From: Solibacteraceae bacterium
GTDB taxonomy: Bacteria; Acidobacteriota; Terriglobia; Bryobacterales; Bryobacteraceae
Length of the DNA stretch: 52,263 nt
Direction: 5' to 3'
Assembly (NCBI GenBank): GCA_021324015.1
Contig: JAJPJX010000170.1
Location: 1 to 52,263 of the forward strand
Shown here: one piece after another, positions 1 through 6,991 of the stretch
Layout: each line of letters starts with the position of its first letter
Position numbering within the stretch: position 1 is the stretch's first letter
Position numbers and translations under genes: made by a program
Notes under the pieces: generated by a model
Database searches by the model: none
Seen by the model: the letters and a program-made list of their open reading frames with translations, nothing else
What the model was told of the DNA's origin: nothing

Positions 1-1
1 A

Positions 2-1141
2 ATGTTCCGCGAGCAATCTGCAAAACTGTGTGCCGATAGCGCGAAGCTGATTCTGGAACTCGATCAGCTTCCCCCTCCGCGGCGGCCCTCCGCGGAACTC
101 ATACAGTCCGTCGATGAGTTCTGGGCACTCATTGCCGGAGTCCCGCAATCGACGCGTGCTCTGGACCCGGCGGGAAGATACGCTTTCGTCCAGAGAGAAA
201 TCGTCCCGCGGCGGAACAGCATCAGCGAGCTTCTGCACCAGTTTGTCCGGGCCGGGCAGGACGGACTGAAGGAGAGTGAAAGCGAGTTCAGGCGAACCCG
301 GTGGGCCTCTGCGCAGAGGCTGTTTTTGGTCCTCGGTCTTTCTTTAATCTGCAGCCTTGCGGCCGCAGGCTTCAGCGTGATGCATGTGGAAAACCTCGAG
401 CGGCGGAGTCTGGATCAATACAGGCAGGTAGAGAGGGCCCGGGAAGAATTACAGCAACTTTCGGCGCGCCTGATGCAAGCCCAGGAAGAGGAGCGAGTGC
501 GCCTTTCGCGGGAACTGCATGACGAGATCGGCCAAGTCATCGCCACGCTGAGGCTGGAGATTACCCGCGCCGAATCGCTTCCGGTAAACCAGTTCGCCGA
601 TGTGCGCGAGCGCCTGGCTCGGGCGCGCGACTTGGCGACCAGAGCGGTCCAGACCGTCAGAGATGTCTGCGTCCTGTTGCGGCCCGCGATGCTGGATGAT
701 CTGGGACTGATCCCGGCCCTGCAGTGGCAGGTGGAAGACTTTGCCCGGCGTACGGGGGTGCCCTGCGAACTTCACGAGGAGGCCTTGAGCGAGGTGTTGC
801 CCGACCCCATCAAGACGTGTGTCTATCGGGTGCTTCAGGAGTCTCTTTACAATGCGGAGAAACATTCCGCGGCTTCTAAGGTCATGGTCACCGTGCGGCA
901 ATCTCCCGAGGCCCTGGTCATGGAAATCGAGGATAACGGGTGCGGCTTTGAAGTCGAGAGGCAAAGGCAGGCGGCTCTGCCCGCGCATTTCGGGATCTTG
1001 GGGATGAGGGAACGGGCGGCTTGCCTCGGTGGCGCCTTTGAAATTCATTCTCATCCCGGAAAGGGAACCCGGATCCGCCTGCGATTGCCCATGGGCGGTA
1101 CCATCCCGGCTAAGGGCACGTTGCTGGAGGTGCCCGCCTGA
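2..1141 (+). CDS. NarL-type sensor histidine kinase, 5' end probably cut by window edge
   Basis: Membrane sensor kinase of the HisKA_3 class, which autophosphorylates and passes phosphate to a LuxR-type regulator. Visible order: an N-terminal sensor stretch, one transmembrane helix at about residues 106-127, a coiled linker, the dimerisation box with the motif RELHDEIGQ (His173), and a C-terminal HATPase domain with an N-box (YNAEKH) and the DNGCGF loop. The first ATG lies at base 2 and only one membrane helix is visible after the putative sensor region, so a first helix and the true start are probably outside the window. The stop overlaps the ATG of the next gene by one base (TGATG), implying translational coupling with its regulator. 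The family call is firm; the start is not. Confidence 0.88.
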   Translation: MFREQSAKLCADSAKLILELDQLPPPRRPSAELIQSVDEFWALIAGVPQSTRALDPAGRYAFVQREIVPRRNSISELLHQFVRAGQDGLKESESEFRRTRWASAQRLFLVLGLSLICSLAAAGFSVMHVENLERRSLDQYRQVERAREELQQLSARLMQAQEEERVRLSRELHDEIGQVIATLRLEITRAESLPVNQFADVRERLARARDLATRAVQTVRDVCVLLRPAMLDDLGLIPALQWQVEDFARRTGVPCELHEEALSEVLPDPIKTCVYRVLQESLYNAEKHSAASKVMVTVRQSPEALVMEIEDNGCGFEVERQRQAALPAHFGILGMRERAACLGGAFEIHSHPGKGTRIRLRLPMGGTIPAKGTLLEVPA

Positions 1142-1791
1142 TGATCCGCATCCTGCTCGCCGATGATCACACACTGTTCCGCTGCGGCCTGCGGCACATT
1201 TTGCACGAACACGATCAGTTCAGCGTGGTCGCGGAGGCGGGCTCAGGGCTGGAGGCGGTCGAATTGGCAGGGCAGTTCAAACCGGATGTCGCGGTAGTGG
1301 ACATCGGAATGAAAGAGCTGAATGGTGTCGAAGCCACCTCGCAATTGATTCGGGAGTCGCCGAAGACCGCGGTACTCATCCTCAGCATGCATGCGGACGA
1401 GCGCTACGTAATGAGGGCCATCAAGGCCGGTGCGCGGGGTTACATGCTGAAGGACGCCGTGGAAGAGGGTCTGATTCACGCCATACATGTGCTGCACAAA
1501 GGTGGATCTTATTTCAACCCGGCGCTCTTGAGATCGCTTGAGGAGCGCAAGTTCCTGGGAGCTGGGTCTCGAGAGGCTGAAGACCGGTATGAGCTTCTGT
1601 CCGGTCGGGAACGGCAGCTCTATCACCTCCTCGCCGAGGGCAAGGCGAACAAAGAGATTGCGGCGCGCCTGAACCTGAGCCTCCACACGGTGGAAACCCA
1701 TCGAACTCGCATCATGGAAAAGCTGGGGGTCCACGGCATTGCCGAGCTGGTCCTCGGTGCGGTCCGGCGCGGCCATTTCCTCCCGGAATAG
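1141..1791 (+). CDS. Two-component response regulator, NarL/LuxR family
   Basis: 216 residues, the normal length for a NarL-type regulator. The receiver domain has the acidic pair near residues 8-9, the phospho-acceptor Asp54 (AVVDIG) and the conserved Lys104 (YMLKD). A LuxR-type helix-turn-helix follows at about residues 150-210, with the typical LSGRERQ entry and the NKEIAARLNLS...TVETHR recognition helices. It is coupled to the upstream kinase by a one-base stop/start overlap, so the two form a cognate pair. Target genes cannot be read from the sequence. The adjacent second receiver gene is a close relative and probably arose by duplication. Confidence 0.93.
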   Translation: MIRILLADDHTLFRCGLRHILHEHDQFSVVAEAGSGLEAVELAGQFKPDVAVVDIGMKELNGVEATSQLIRESPKTAVLILSMHADERYVMRAIKAGARGYMLKDAVEEGLIHAIHVLHKGGSYFNPALLRSLEERKFLGAGSREAEDRYELLSGRERQLYHLLAEGKANKEIAARLNLSLHTVETHRTRIMEKLGVHGIAELVLGAVRRGHFLPE

Positions 1792-1797
1792 ACCCAT

Positions 1798-1815
1798 ATA
1801 CAGAACCCGCTGTAT
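1798..1815. promoter_or_regulatory. Perfect 6-bp inverted repeat, possible operator
   Basis: ATACAG and CTGTAT form a perfect inverted repeat separated by six bases, in the 76-base gap between two response regulator genes. A second weaker symmetry (GGAAA...TTTCC, about 1831-1849) follows. There is no run of T after the first repeat, so a regulator binding site is more likely than a terminator. This is a visual observation only. Confidence 0.35.
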
Positions 1816-1867
1816 TGCACAGCGCGATCCGGAAAGATAGGATTTTTCCTGGAAATGCAGGTTATTT

Positions 1868-2308
1868 ATGCCAATCCGGATCGTAATAGCGGACGACCAT
1901 TTGCTGTACAGGGAGACCCTCTGTCGCATGCTGCGGAGTTATCCAGCCATTTCCGTCCTGGGAGAAGCGTCTTCCGGCGCGGAAGCGATCCAATTGGCAG
2001 CGCAATTGCAACCGGATGTGGCCCTGGTTGACGTGCGAATCAAGAACAAAAATGGGCTGGACGCCATCGCCGCAATTCGCGATCAATCCATCCGGACAGC
2101 GGTCTTGATGTTAAGCATCTACGAGGATAAGCAATACGTGATCCGTGCGGTGCTGGCGGGGGCGCGGGGATATCTGCTAAAGGACGCCGATATTGACCTC
2201 GTAGTTCGTGCGATCGGTTTGCTGCACGGCGGCGAGTACTATTTCAGCCCCGCCATTTCGGCGTTTGCAGAGGAGGCGTTCGAGCGGCTGCCGGGGAGTG
2301 TGCGGTAG
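1868..2308 (+). CDS. Receiver-only response regulator, truncated before its DNA-binding domain
   Basis: 146 residues that align by eye with the receiver of the regulator just upstream, including Asp55 (ALVDVR) and Lys105 (YLLKD). The upstream paralogue continues from this point into a LuxR helix-turn-helix; here the frame stops at 2306-2308 exactly where foreign sequence (the Doc remnant on the other strand) begins. The start ATG has AGG about seven bases upstream. The product could act as a phosphate sink or be non-functional. The receiver call is firm; that it is a truncated LuxR-type regulator is inferred from the paralogue and the junction. Confidence 0.8.
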   Translation: MPIRIVIADDHLLYRETLCRMLRSYPAISVLGEASSGAEAIQLAAQLQPDVALVDVRIKNKNGLDAIAAIRDQSIRTAVLMLSIYEDKQYVIRAVLAGARGYLLKDADIDLVVRAIGLLHGGEYYFSPAISAFAEEAFERLPGSVR

Positions 2309-2516
2309 CAATCGCACCCGTGCTTATTGCCGTCCACGAACGGGTGGTTCTGACAGATGTGAAGCAGGGAGGCGGCAGCCATGGCTGGAATGGATGCGCG
2401 GAGGAACTCCCCGCCGAAGGTGGCCATGGGCGTCGCCACGGCCGATTCCAACGCGCGGGAACGCGAACGCCCTCCGACCCGCCGTACAGTTCCAGCGTCA
2501 GGAAGAGGGGCTCCAC
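2309..2516 (-). pseudogene. doc: Doc (death-on-curing, Fic fold) toxin remnant
   Basis: Read on the minus strand, the gene would start with GTG at 2516 (VEPLFLTL). After the word YGGSEGVR the frame shifts by one base into the other frame, where the family signature continues (ALESAVATPMATFGGEF) up to the Fic/Doc catalytic motif HPFVDGNK. Homology ends right after GNK, at the junction with the response regulator, so the C-terminal half is missing. About 11 residues between FLTL and YGG also seem absent compared with normal Doc proteins. Doc enzymes phosphorylate EF-Tu; this copy cannot be active. It sits directly downstream of its AbrB-type antitoxin, the expected order. Confidence 0.72.
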
Positions 2517-2524
2517 GCTGGCGA

Positions 2525-2751
2525 TTATTCAGCGAGGCGCTTGAGGCTTTGCCGTGACGCTTGTGTGCCGTGCGCTGCGCCGCCTCGAACTTCTGGCGCC
2601 TTTCGGACTGCTCGGCGGGTGCGACGATGAGCCGGTGCCCGTCAGTACTGAGGTCGAGCGGCGTCTCGGTGTCGATGTTCAGCAGGTCGAGAATCGGTCT
2701 GTCGATCACTAACGCCAGGCTGTTTCCGTGTTTTGTGAGCTTCTTGACCAT
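2525..2751 (-). pseudogene. AbrB/MazE-type antitoxin of the doc locus, frameshifted near its end
   Basis: The minus-strand ATG at 2751 begins MVKKLTKHGNSLALVI, a SpoVT/AbrB swapped-hairpin DNA-binding domain as found in antitoxins. In the present frame the original TAA (2525-2527) is missed because one base seems lost after HGKA; restoring it gives a normal end (KALKRLAE) and a gene of about 75 residues, eight bases before doc. As it stands the frame runs to 2239, making a 170-residue read-through that rejoins the doc frame after doc's own frameshift. The DNA-binding part is intact and might still be made. A TACAAT -10-like box lies upstream (2770-2775 on this strand). Confidence 0.65.
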
Positions 2752-2807
2752 CGTTTCCCTCGTATATCCATTGTATCGACACACGTTCACACGCGCAGCC
2801 AGAGGAA

Positions 2808-3242
2808 GTCGAAGATGCCGAGACCCAGTTCGGGATGTCGCCGCGTCATTTCCTGCTCCCGGAGCGCTCGGGACATCCTGCCGAGTGGTCCACGTACAGC
2901 AACCGGGACGACTGGCGCGGTGCCAGGCCCCGCGGGATGTCTTGCGCTCCACCAGAGCGCGCCGCGCAGGTCGCGCCCATCCAGCCATAGGCAATCGAAA
3001 GCGTAGGGGTAGGGTTCCGCGCGGCGGTAACGCTCCGGATCTACGGCCACTACATGCCGGATCTCCACGACGACGCGGCCAACGAGATGCAGGCGGCGTT
3101 CGCGGACGCCCGCAAGATTCAGCGCGAGAAGGAGGCCAAGGAGAAGAAGCAGAAGCGCGACAAGAAAGCCGCCATCGTCGCGCAAGTCGGGCCAGGTGCT
3201 GCCAGTGGTGCTGCAACCCCGGTAGGCGAGTTAGTGCAGTAG
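2808..3242 (+). pseudogene. Tyrosine recombinase (phage-type integrase) C-terminal remnant
   Basis: The clearest part is 3012-3242: the phrase AAVTLRIYGHYMPDLHDDAA is the end of a phage integrase, with the nucleophilic Tyr in the IYGH context, followed by a Lys-rich tail. In the same frame further upstream (2808-2990) there is FGMSPRHFLLPE...NRDDWRGA, which resembles the segment before the HxLR box, but a TAG stop interrupts and the HxLRH/HxxH boxes are missing. It lies about 50 bases from the 3' end of tRNA-Arg, the usual integration target. The C-terminal assignment is moderately sure; the upstream part is tentative. Confidence 0.5.
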
Positions 3243-3294
3243 ATGATCGTGGTGCTTTATGTCTTTTGGTTCTTGGGAGTTGCGGGGAGTGATC

Positions 3295-3371
3295 TGGCGC
3301 GCCCGGAGAGACTCGAACTCCCGACCTACTGGTTCGAAGCCAGCCGCTCTATCCACCTGAGCTACGGGCGC
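3295..3371 (-). tRNA. tRNA-Arg, anticodon UCG
   Basis: Reading the minus strand from 3371, the sequence folds into a full cloverleaf: acceptor GCGCCCG pairing with CGGGCGC, D-arm GCTC...GAGC, anticodon stem GCTGG/CCAGT with loop CTTCGAA (anticodon UCG, reading CGA), variable AGGTC, and T-arm GGGAG-TTCGAGT-CTCTC. The CCA end is encoded. Length is 77 with CCA. An integrase remnant lies just past the 3' end. The fold was made by hand and has no mismatches apart from one G-U pair. Confidence 0.95.
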
Positions 3372-3465
3372 GCGATGACAGCGCCTGGAAACGCAAGAAA
3401 TATGTACGTCCCAGCCATTATCCCATGCCGCCAGCGGAGGTTTTCGGGTGTGCCTTGCTGCGGTC

Positions 3466-5031
3466 CTACTTGCCGTTCTCCGCGGAGCTGCTCTGTGCGC
3501 CCAGCACTTCGCGCACCTTGTGGGCCAGCACCCTGGGCACGAAGGGCTTCTGCAAAAACGCCAAGCCCGATTGCAGCAGGCCGTGCTGCACGACGGCCTC
3601 GTCGGTGTAGCCCGAAATAAACAGCACCTTCAGGTGCGGCCGCTGCGTATGCAGGTGCCTGACCACCTCCGGGCCGCTCATCCCGGGCATCACAACATCC
3701 ACTACCGCCAAGTCGATCGCGCACTCATGCGCCTGCGCCAGGTGCAGGGCCTCTTCCCCGCTGACCGCCTCGATCACCCGGTAGCCTCTGGACGACAGGA
3801 CCTTGCAGATGATCTTGCGCACCCGGTCCTCGTCCTCCACCACCAGGATGGTCTCTGAGCCACTGGGCACTTCGGCCGTCGCGCCGGCCTCCTGCTCGGC
3901 GCCGCCCGCATCGCGCACCTTCGGCAGGTAGATCTTCATGGTGGTCCCGTGTTTCGGCTCGCTATATACCAGAATCGAGCCGCCGCTCTGCCGCACGATC
4001 CCGTAAGCCGTCGCCAGGCCCAGGCCCGTCCCGCGCCCGGGCGCCTTGGTGGTGAAGAAGGGTTCAAACAGGTGCGAGCGGGTTTCGGCGTCCATCCCGA
4101 TCCCGTTGTCGCTGATCGCCAGTACGACGTAGTGTCCCGGCTGCAGGTCCAGGCTGGCGGCGGTCAGGGAATCCTCGACGTGGAAATCGGAGGTCTCGAT
4201 GGTCAGCTTGCCCCCCTGCGGCATGGCGTCCCGGGCGTTCACTACCAGGTTCATGATCACCTGTTCGAGTTGGCCCGGATCGGCTTTGATGGTGCCCGTC
4301 GAGCCCGGCACGGTGATGAGCTGCACGTCCTCCCCGATCAGGCGGCGCAGCATCTTTTCCAGGTTCGTCACCAGTTCGTTGGGCTGGATGACCTTGGGGG
4401 TCATGGGCTGGCGGCGGCTGAAGGCCAGCAACTGATGCGTCAACGCCCCGCCGCGTTCGGCCGCCTTGCGGATTTCCTCCAGCGCCGAGCGTTGCCCGGG
4501 CGGCAGCCCCTCGGTGGTCAGCAGCAAGTCGCTGTAGCCGGTGATTACCGTCAGCAGGTTGTTGAAATCGTGTGCCACCCCACCCGCCAGGCGCCCCATC
4601 GCCTCCATCTTCTGAGCGTGCCGCAGTTGCTCTTCCAGCCGCCGCCGGTCCCGCCGCATGGTGGCTTCCCGCAGTTCCCGCTCCACCGCGGCGCCCAGGC
4701 GGGTCAGATTGTCCTTCATCAGGTAATCCGCCGCCCCGGCTTTCATCACCTCCAGAATCGTGACTTCGTTCACGATCCCGGAAACAGCGATGAACGGGAT
4801 GTCCAGGCCTTTTTCTTCCAACAGATGCAGGGCCTCCAGCACGCCAAACCGGGGCAGGGTGTAATCGGAGAGGACCATGTCCCACTTCTGTTCGAGTGCC
4901 TTCTCCATCTCCAGCCGGGTCTCCACTCGCTCGGACACTGTCTCGTAGCCCGCGCGCCGGAGTTCCCGCAACAGCAGCAGGGCGTCGTCCTCACTGTCTT
5001 CTACGATCAAAACCCGAAGTGGCACTGGCAT
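3466..5031 (-). CDS. Hybrid sensor kinase: receiver - HisKA - HATPase - receiver
   Basis: 521 residues, soluble. An N-terminal receiver (Asp56 in LSDYTLP, Lys106 in YLMKD) is followed by a short linker, a HisKA box ([10 protein letters not shown], His154), a HATPase domain ([26 protein letters not shown]) and a C-terminal receiver (VVEDED; Asp in [11 protein letters not shown]). This architecture is common in cytoplasmic relay kinases that take phosphate at the N-terminal receiver or sense a partner. It is monocistronic: tRNA-Arg lies behind it and the S55 gene diverges from it. No transmembrane segment is visible. Its input and output partners are not in the window. Confidence 0.92.
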   Translation of the reverse strand: MPVPLRVLIVEDSEDDALLLLRELRRAGYETVSERVETRLEMEKALEQKWDMVLSDYTLPRFGVLEALHLLEEKGLDIPFIAVSGIVNEVTILEVMKAGAADYLMKDNLTRLGAAVERELREATMRRDRRRLEEQLRHAQKMEAMGRLAGGVAHDFNNLLTVITGYSDLLLTTEGLPPGQRSALEEIRKAAERGGALTHQLLAFSRRQPMTPKVIQPNELVTNLEKMLRRLIGEDVQLITVPGSTGTIKADPGQLEQVIMNLVVNARDAMPQGGKLTIETSDFHVEDSLTAASLDLQPGHYVVLAISDNGIGMDAETRSHLFEPFFTTKAPGRGTGLGLATAYGIVRQSGGSILVYSEPKHGTTMKIYLPKVRDAGGAEQEAGATAEVPSGSETILVVEDEDRVRKIICKVLSSRGYRVIEAVSGEEALHLAQAHECAIDLAVVDVVMPGMSGPEVVRHLHTQRPHLKVLFISGYTDEAVVQHGLLQSGLAFLQKPFVPRVLAHKVREVLGAQSSSAENGK

Positions 5032-5215
5032 AAGGCATCCCTGAGCGGAGTTCAGATCTCTTTTGCCATCTTATCCAACCCCGGCAACCCGCGTGTTGTA
5101 ACTTACTACCGAGAACCTCATCAGAAAATGGTTCGGCTTTCCACAATTTTCTCTCAGTCGGATGCCGGTGGCGCCGGTGAAAAGTGTGAAAACGCGCGGC
5201 TGGCGCCGGCAGGGA

Positions 5216-5221
5216 TAGAAT
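5216..5221 (+). promoter_or_regulatory. -10 box TAGAAT six bases before the GTG start
   Basis: TAGAAT ends six bases before the GTG of the S55-like gene and no Shine-Dalgarno sequence intervenes, so transcription would start at or next to the GTG (leaderless). No convincing -35 element is visible. Two GGCGCCGG-containing blocks lie at about 5170-5210. Confidence 0.45.
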
Positions 5222-5227
5222 AATATT

Positions 5228-6991
5228 GTGGTGCGCCCCTTCCTGCCGGTCTTTCTTGCGGCGGCTGCAGTGCTTACCGCGCAGACGGCCATTCTTCCGC
5301 TAAAGGACGTCCGGGCCGGCATGCGCGGCACGGGCAAGACTGTTTTTTCGGGCGACCACATCAGCGAGTTTCAAGTCGAGATCCTGGGCGTCCTGGAAAA
5401 CGTGGTCGGGCCGAAGCAATCCCTTATCCTGGGACGGCTCTCCGGTGGGCCCTTGAAAGAGACGGGGGTGCTGCAAGGCATGAGTGGCAGCCCGGTCTAC
5501 GTGGAAGGCAAACTCGTGGGGGCTGTCGCCATGGCGTTTCCCTACGCCAAGGAGCCCATCGCAGGCATCCGGCCCATCGAGGAAATGCTCCGCGTGGCGG
5601 CCGCCCGCCCGGAAAAGGTGGCGCGCACGCCCATCACCCTGGCGGACAGCGATTTGACCCGTAACTTCCCCAGGCGGCAGGGGATATTTACCGGAGGTAC
5701 GCGGCTCGAGGATATCGCCACGCCGCTCTCCTTCAACGGGTTCACGCGGGCTACCATCGAGCATTTCGCACCCCAGTTGCGCGCCATCGGCCTGGAGCCG
5801 GCTCAGGGGATTTCCGGAGGTGGCCGCCTGAGCCCGCGCCTGGGCAATCCGTCTTCGCTCCAACCCGGCTCCATGATCAGCGTGCAACTCATGACCGGAG
5901 ACCTCAGCGTGGGCGCAGATGGCACGGTCACCTATATCGACGGGAACCGCGTCTACGCCTTCGGACATCGGTTCCTAGCCAGCGGCTCCACCGCTCTTCC
6001 TTTCGCGCGCTCCGAGGTGCTGACCCTTCTGCCGGTGCTCTCCACGTCCTTCAAGATCTCCAGCCCCAAGGAACTCCTGGGTACTATCCTGGAAGACCGC
6101 AACACGGCCGTATCCGGCGAACTGGGCCGTGTCGCCCCCATGGTACCCGTCTCCATAGCGGTCTCCCGCGCTGGGCGAAAACTGGACGGCTATCACATGG
6201 AGATGGTCGGCGACCGCTTCCTGGCGCCGCTACTGGTGCAGATGGCCATGTTCTCGGCCATTGATGCCACCGAACGCACCATGGGCGCTTCCAGCCTTCG
6301 CGTTACCGGCGAGATCGAATTTCAGGGCTCCGCCGTCCCCGTAAAACTGAACAACATGTATGCCGGCGACGCGGGTTCCGCCATGCTGGCTTCGCTTTCG
6401 ACTGCCATTCCCCTGGCCTACGTGCTGCAGAGCGGCTTTGAATCCCTCCAGATCCGCAAAGTGGCCGTCTCCATCGAGGCGTTCGACGAAAAGAAGCAGT
6501 TGCAGATCGACGGTGTCTCCGCGGGACGGCGCGAGGTGCGCCCCGGCGAGAAGGTGGAACTCACGGTCGTGCTGGTGGGTGAAAACGGCGGCGAGGTGAC
6601 GCGCAAACTGGAGTATGCGGTTCCTCCCGGCGCGCCTTCCGGACCCCTCTACTTCACGGTGGCGGACGGCAACACCACCAATCTCACAGAGCTCCGGCAG
6701 GTTCTCGGCAGCCCGCCCCGCTCCATCAACCAGTTGATCTCCACCGTCAACAGCCTGCGCGCCAATACCAAGGCCTACGTACGGGTGTGGCGCGCCGATC
6801 CCGCGTTCCAGTTGGAGGGCGAGGATTTTCCGGATCCGCCTCCTTCGGTTGCGTTGATCCTGGCCGGTGCGCAGGGCGTCTCGGGCAGCATTACCCAGAC
6901 GCGCAATTCCAAGGTGGCGGAACTGGAAATCAGTGCCGGCGAGATGGTCATTACCGGTTCGAAAACCATCCAGGTGGAAGTAAAGGAATGA
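5228..6991 (+). CDS. SpoIVB-peptidase-S55-like secreted protein
   Basis: 587 residues with a GTG start and an N-terminal signal sequence (hydrophobic stretch to about residue 20). The SpoIVB-type features are GMRGTGKTVF near residue 31, a LGVL..VVGP..SLILGRLSG segment, the serine motif GMSGSPV at residues 84-90 and a later AFGHRF histidine motif near residue 247. In SpoIVB the His precedes the Ser motif, whereas here the order is reversed, so protease activity should not be assumed. The rest is beta-rich and unrecognised. The ATGA overlap with the next gene indicates one operon, and the product probably acts in the envelope. The family call is moderately firm; the substrate is unknown. Confidence 0.75.
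   Translation: MVRPFLPVFLAAAAVLTAQTAILPLKDVRAGMRGTGKTVFSGDHISEFQVEILGVLENVVGPKQSLILGRLSGGPLKETGVLQGMSGSPVYVEGKLVGAVAMAFPYAKEPIAGIRPIEEMLRVAAARPEKVARTPITLADSDLTRNFPRRQGIFTGGTRLEDIATPLSFNGFTRATIEHFAPQLRAIGLEPAQGISGGGRLSPRLGNPSSLQPGSMISVQLMTGDLSVGADGTVTYIDGNRVYAFGHRFLASGSTALPFARSEVLTLLPVLSTSFKISSPKELLGTILEDRNTAVSGELGRVAPMVPVSIAVSRAGRKLDGYHMEMVGDRFLAPLLVQMAMFSAIDATERTMGASSLRVTGEIEFQGSAVPVKLNNMYAGDAGSAMLASLSTAIPLAYVLQSGFESLQIRKVAVSIEAFDEKKQLQIDGVSAGRREVRPGEKVELTVVLVGENGGEVTRKLEYAVPPGAPSGPLYFTVADGNTTNLTELRQVLGSPPRSINQLISTVNSLRANTKAYVRVWRADPAFQLEGEDFPDPPPSVALILAGAQGVSGSITQTRNSKVAELEISAGEMVITGSKTIQVEVKE

Noticed and set aside
2280-2330. Search for a copy of the tRNA-Arg 3' end as an attachment repeat
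   Set aside because: No duplicate of the tRNA end was seen near the regulator/Doc junction, so an att site is not claimed.
2787-3185. Minus-strand frame opposite the integrase remnant
   Set aside because: Leu-rich start looks like a membrane protein but arises from antisense of the Lys-rich integrase tail.
3949-5223. 424-codon plus-strand frame opposite the hybrid kinase
   Set aside because: Antisense of a gene with complete kinase and receiver motifs; no recognisable protein features.
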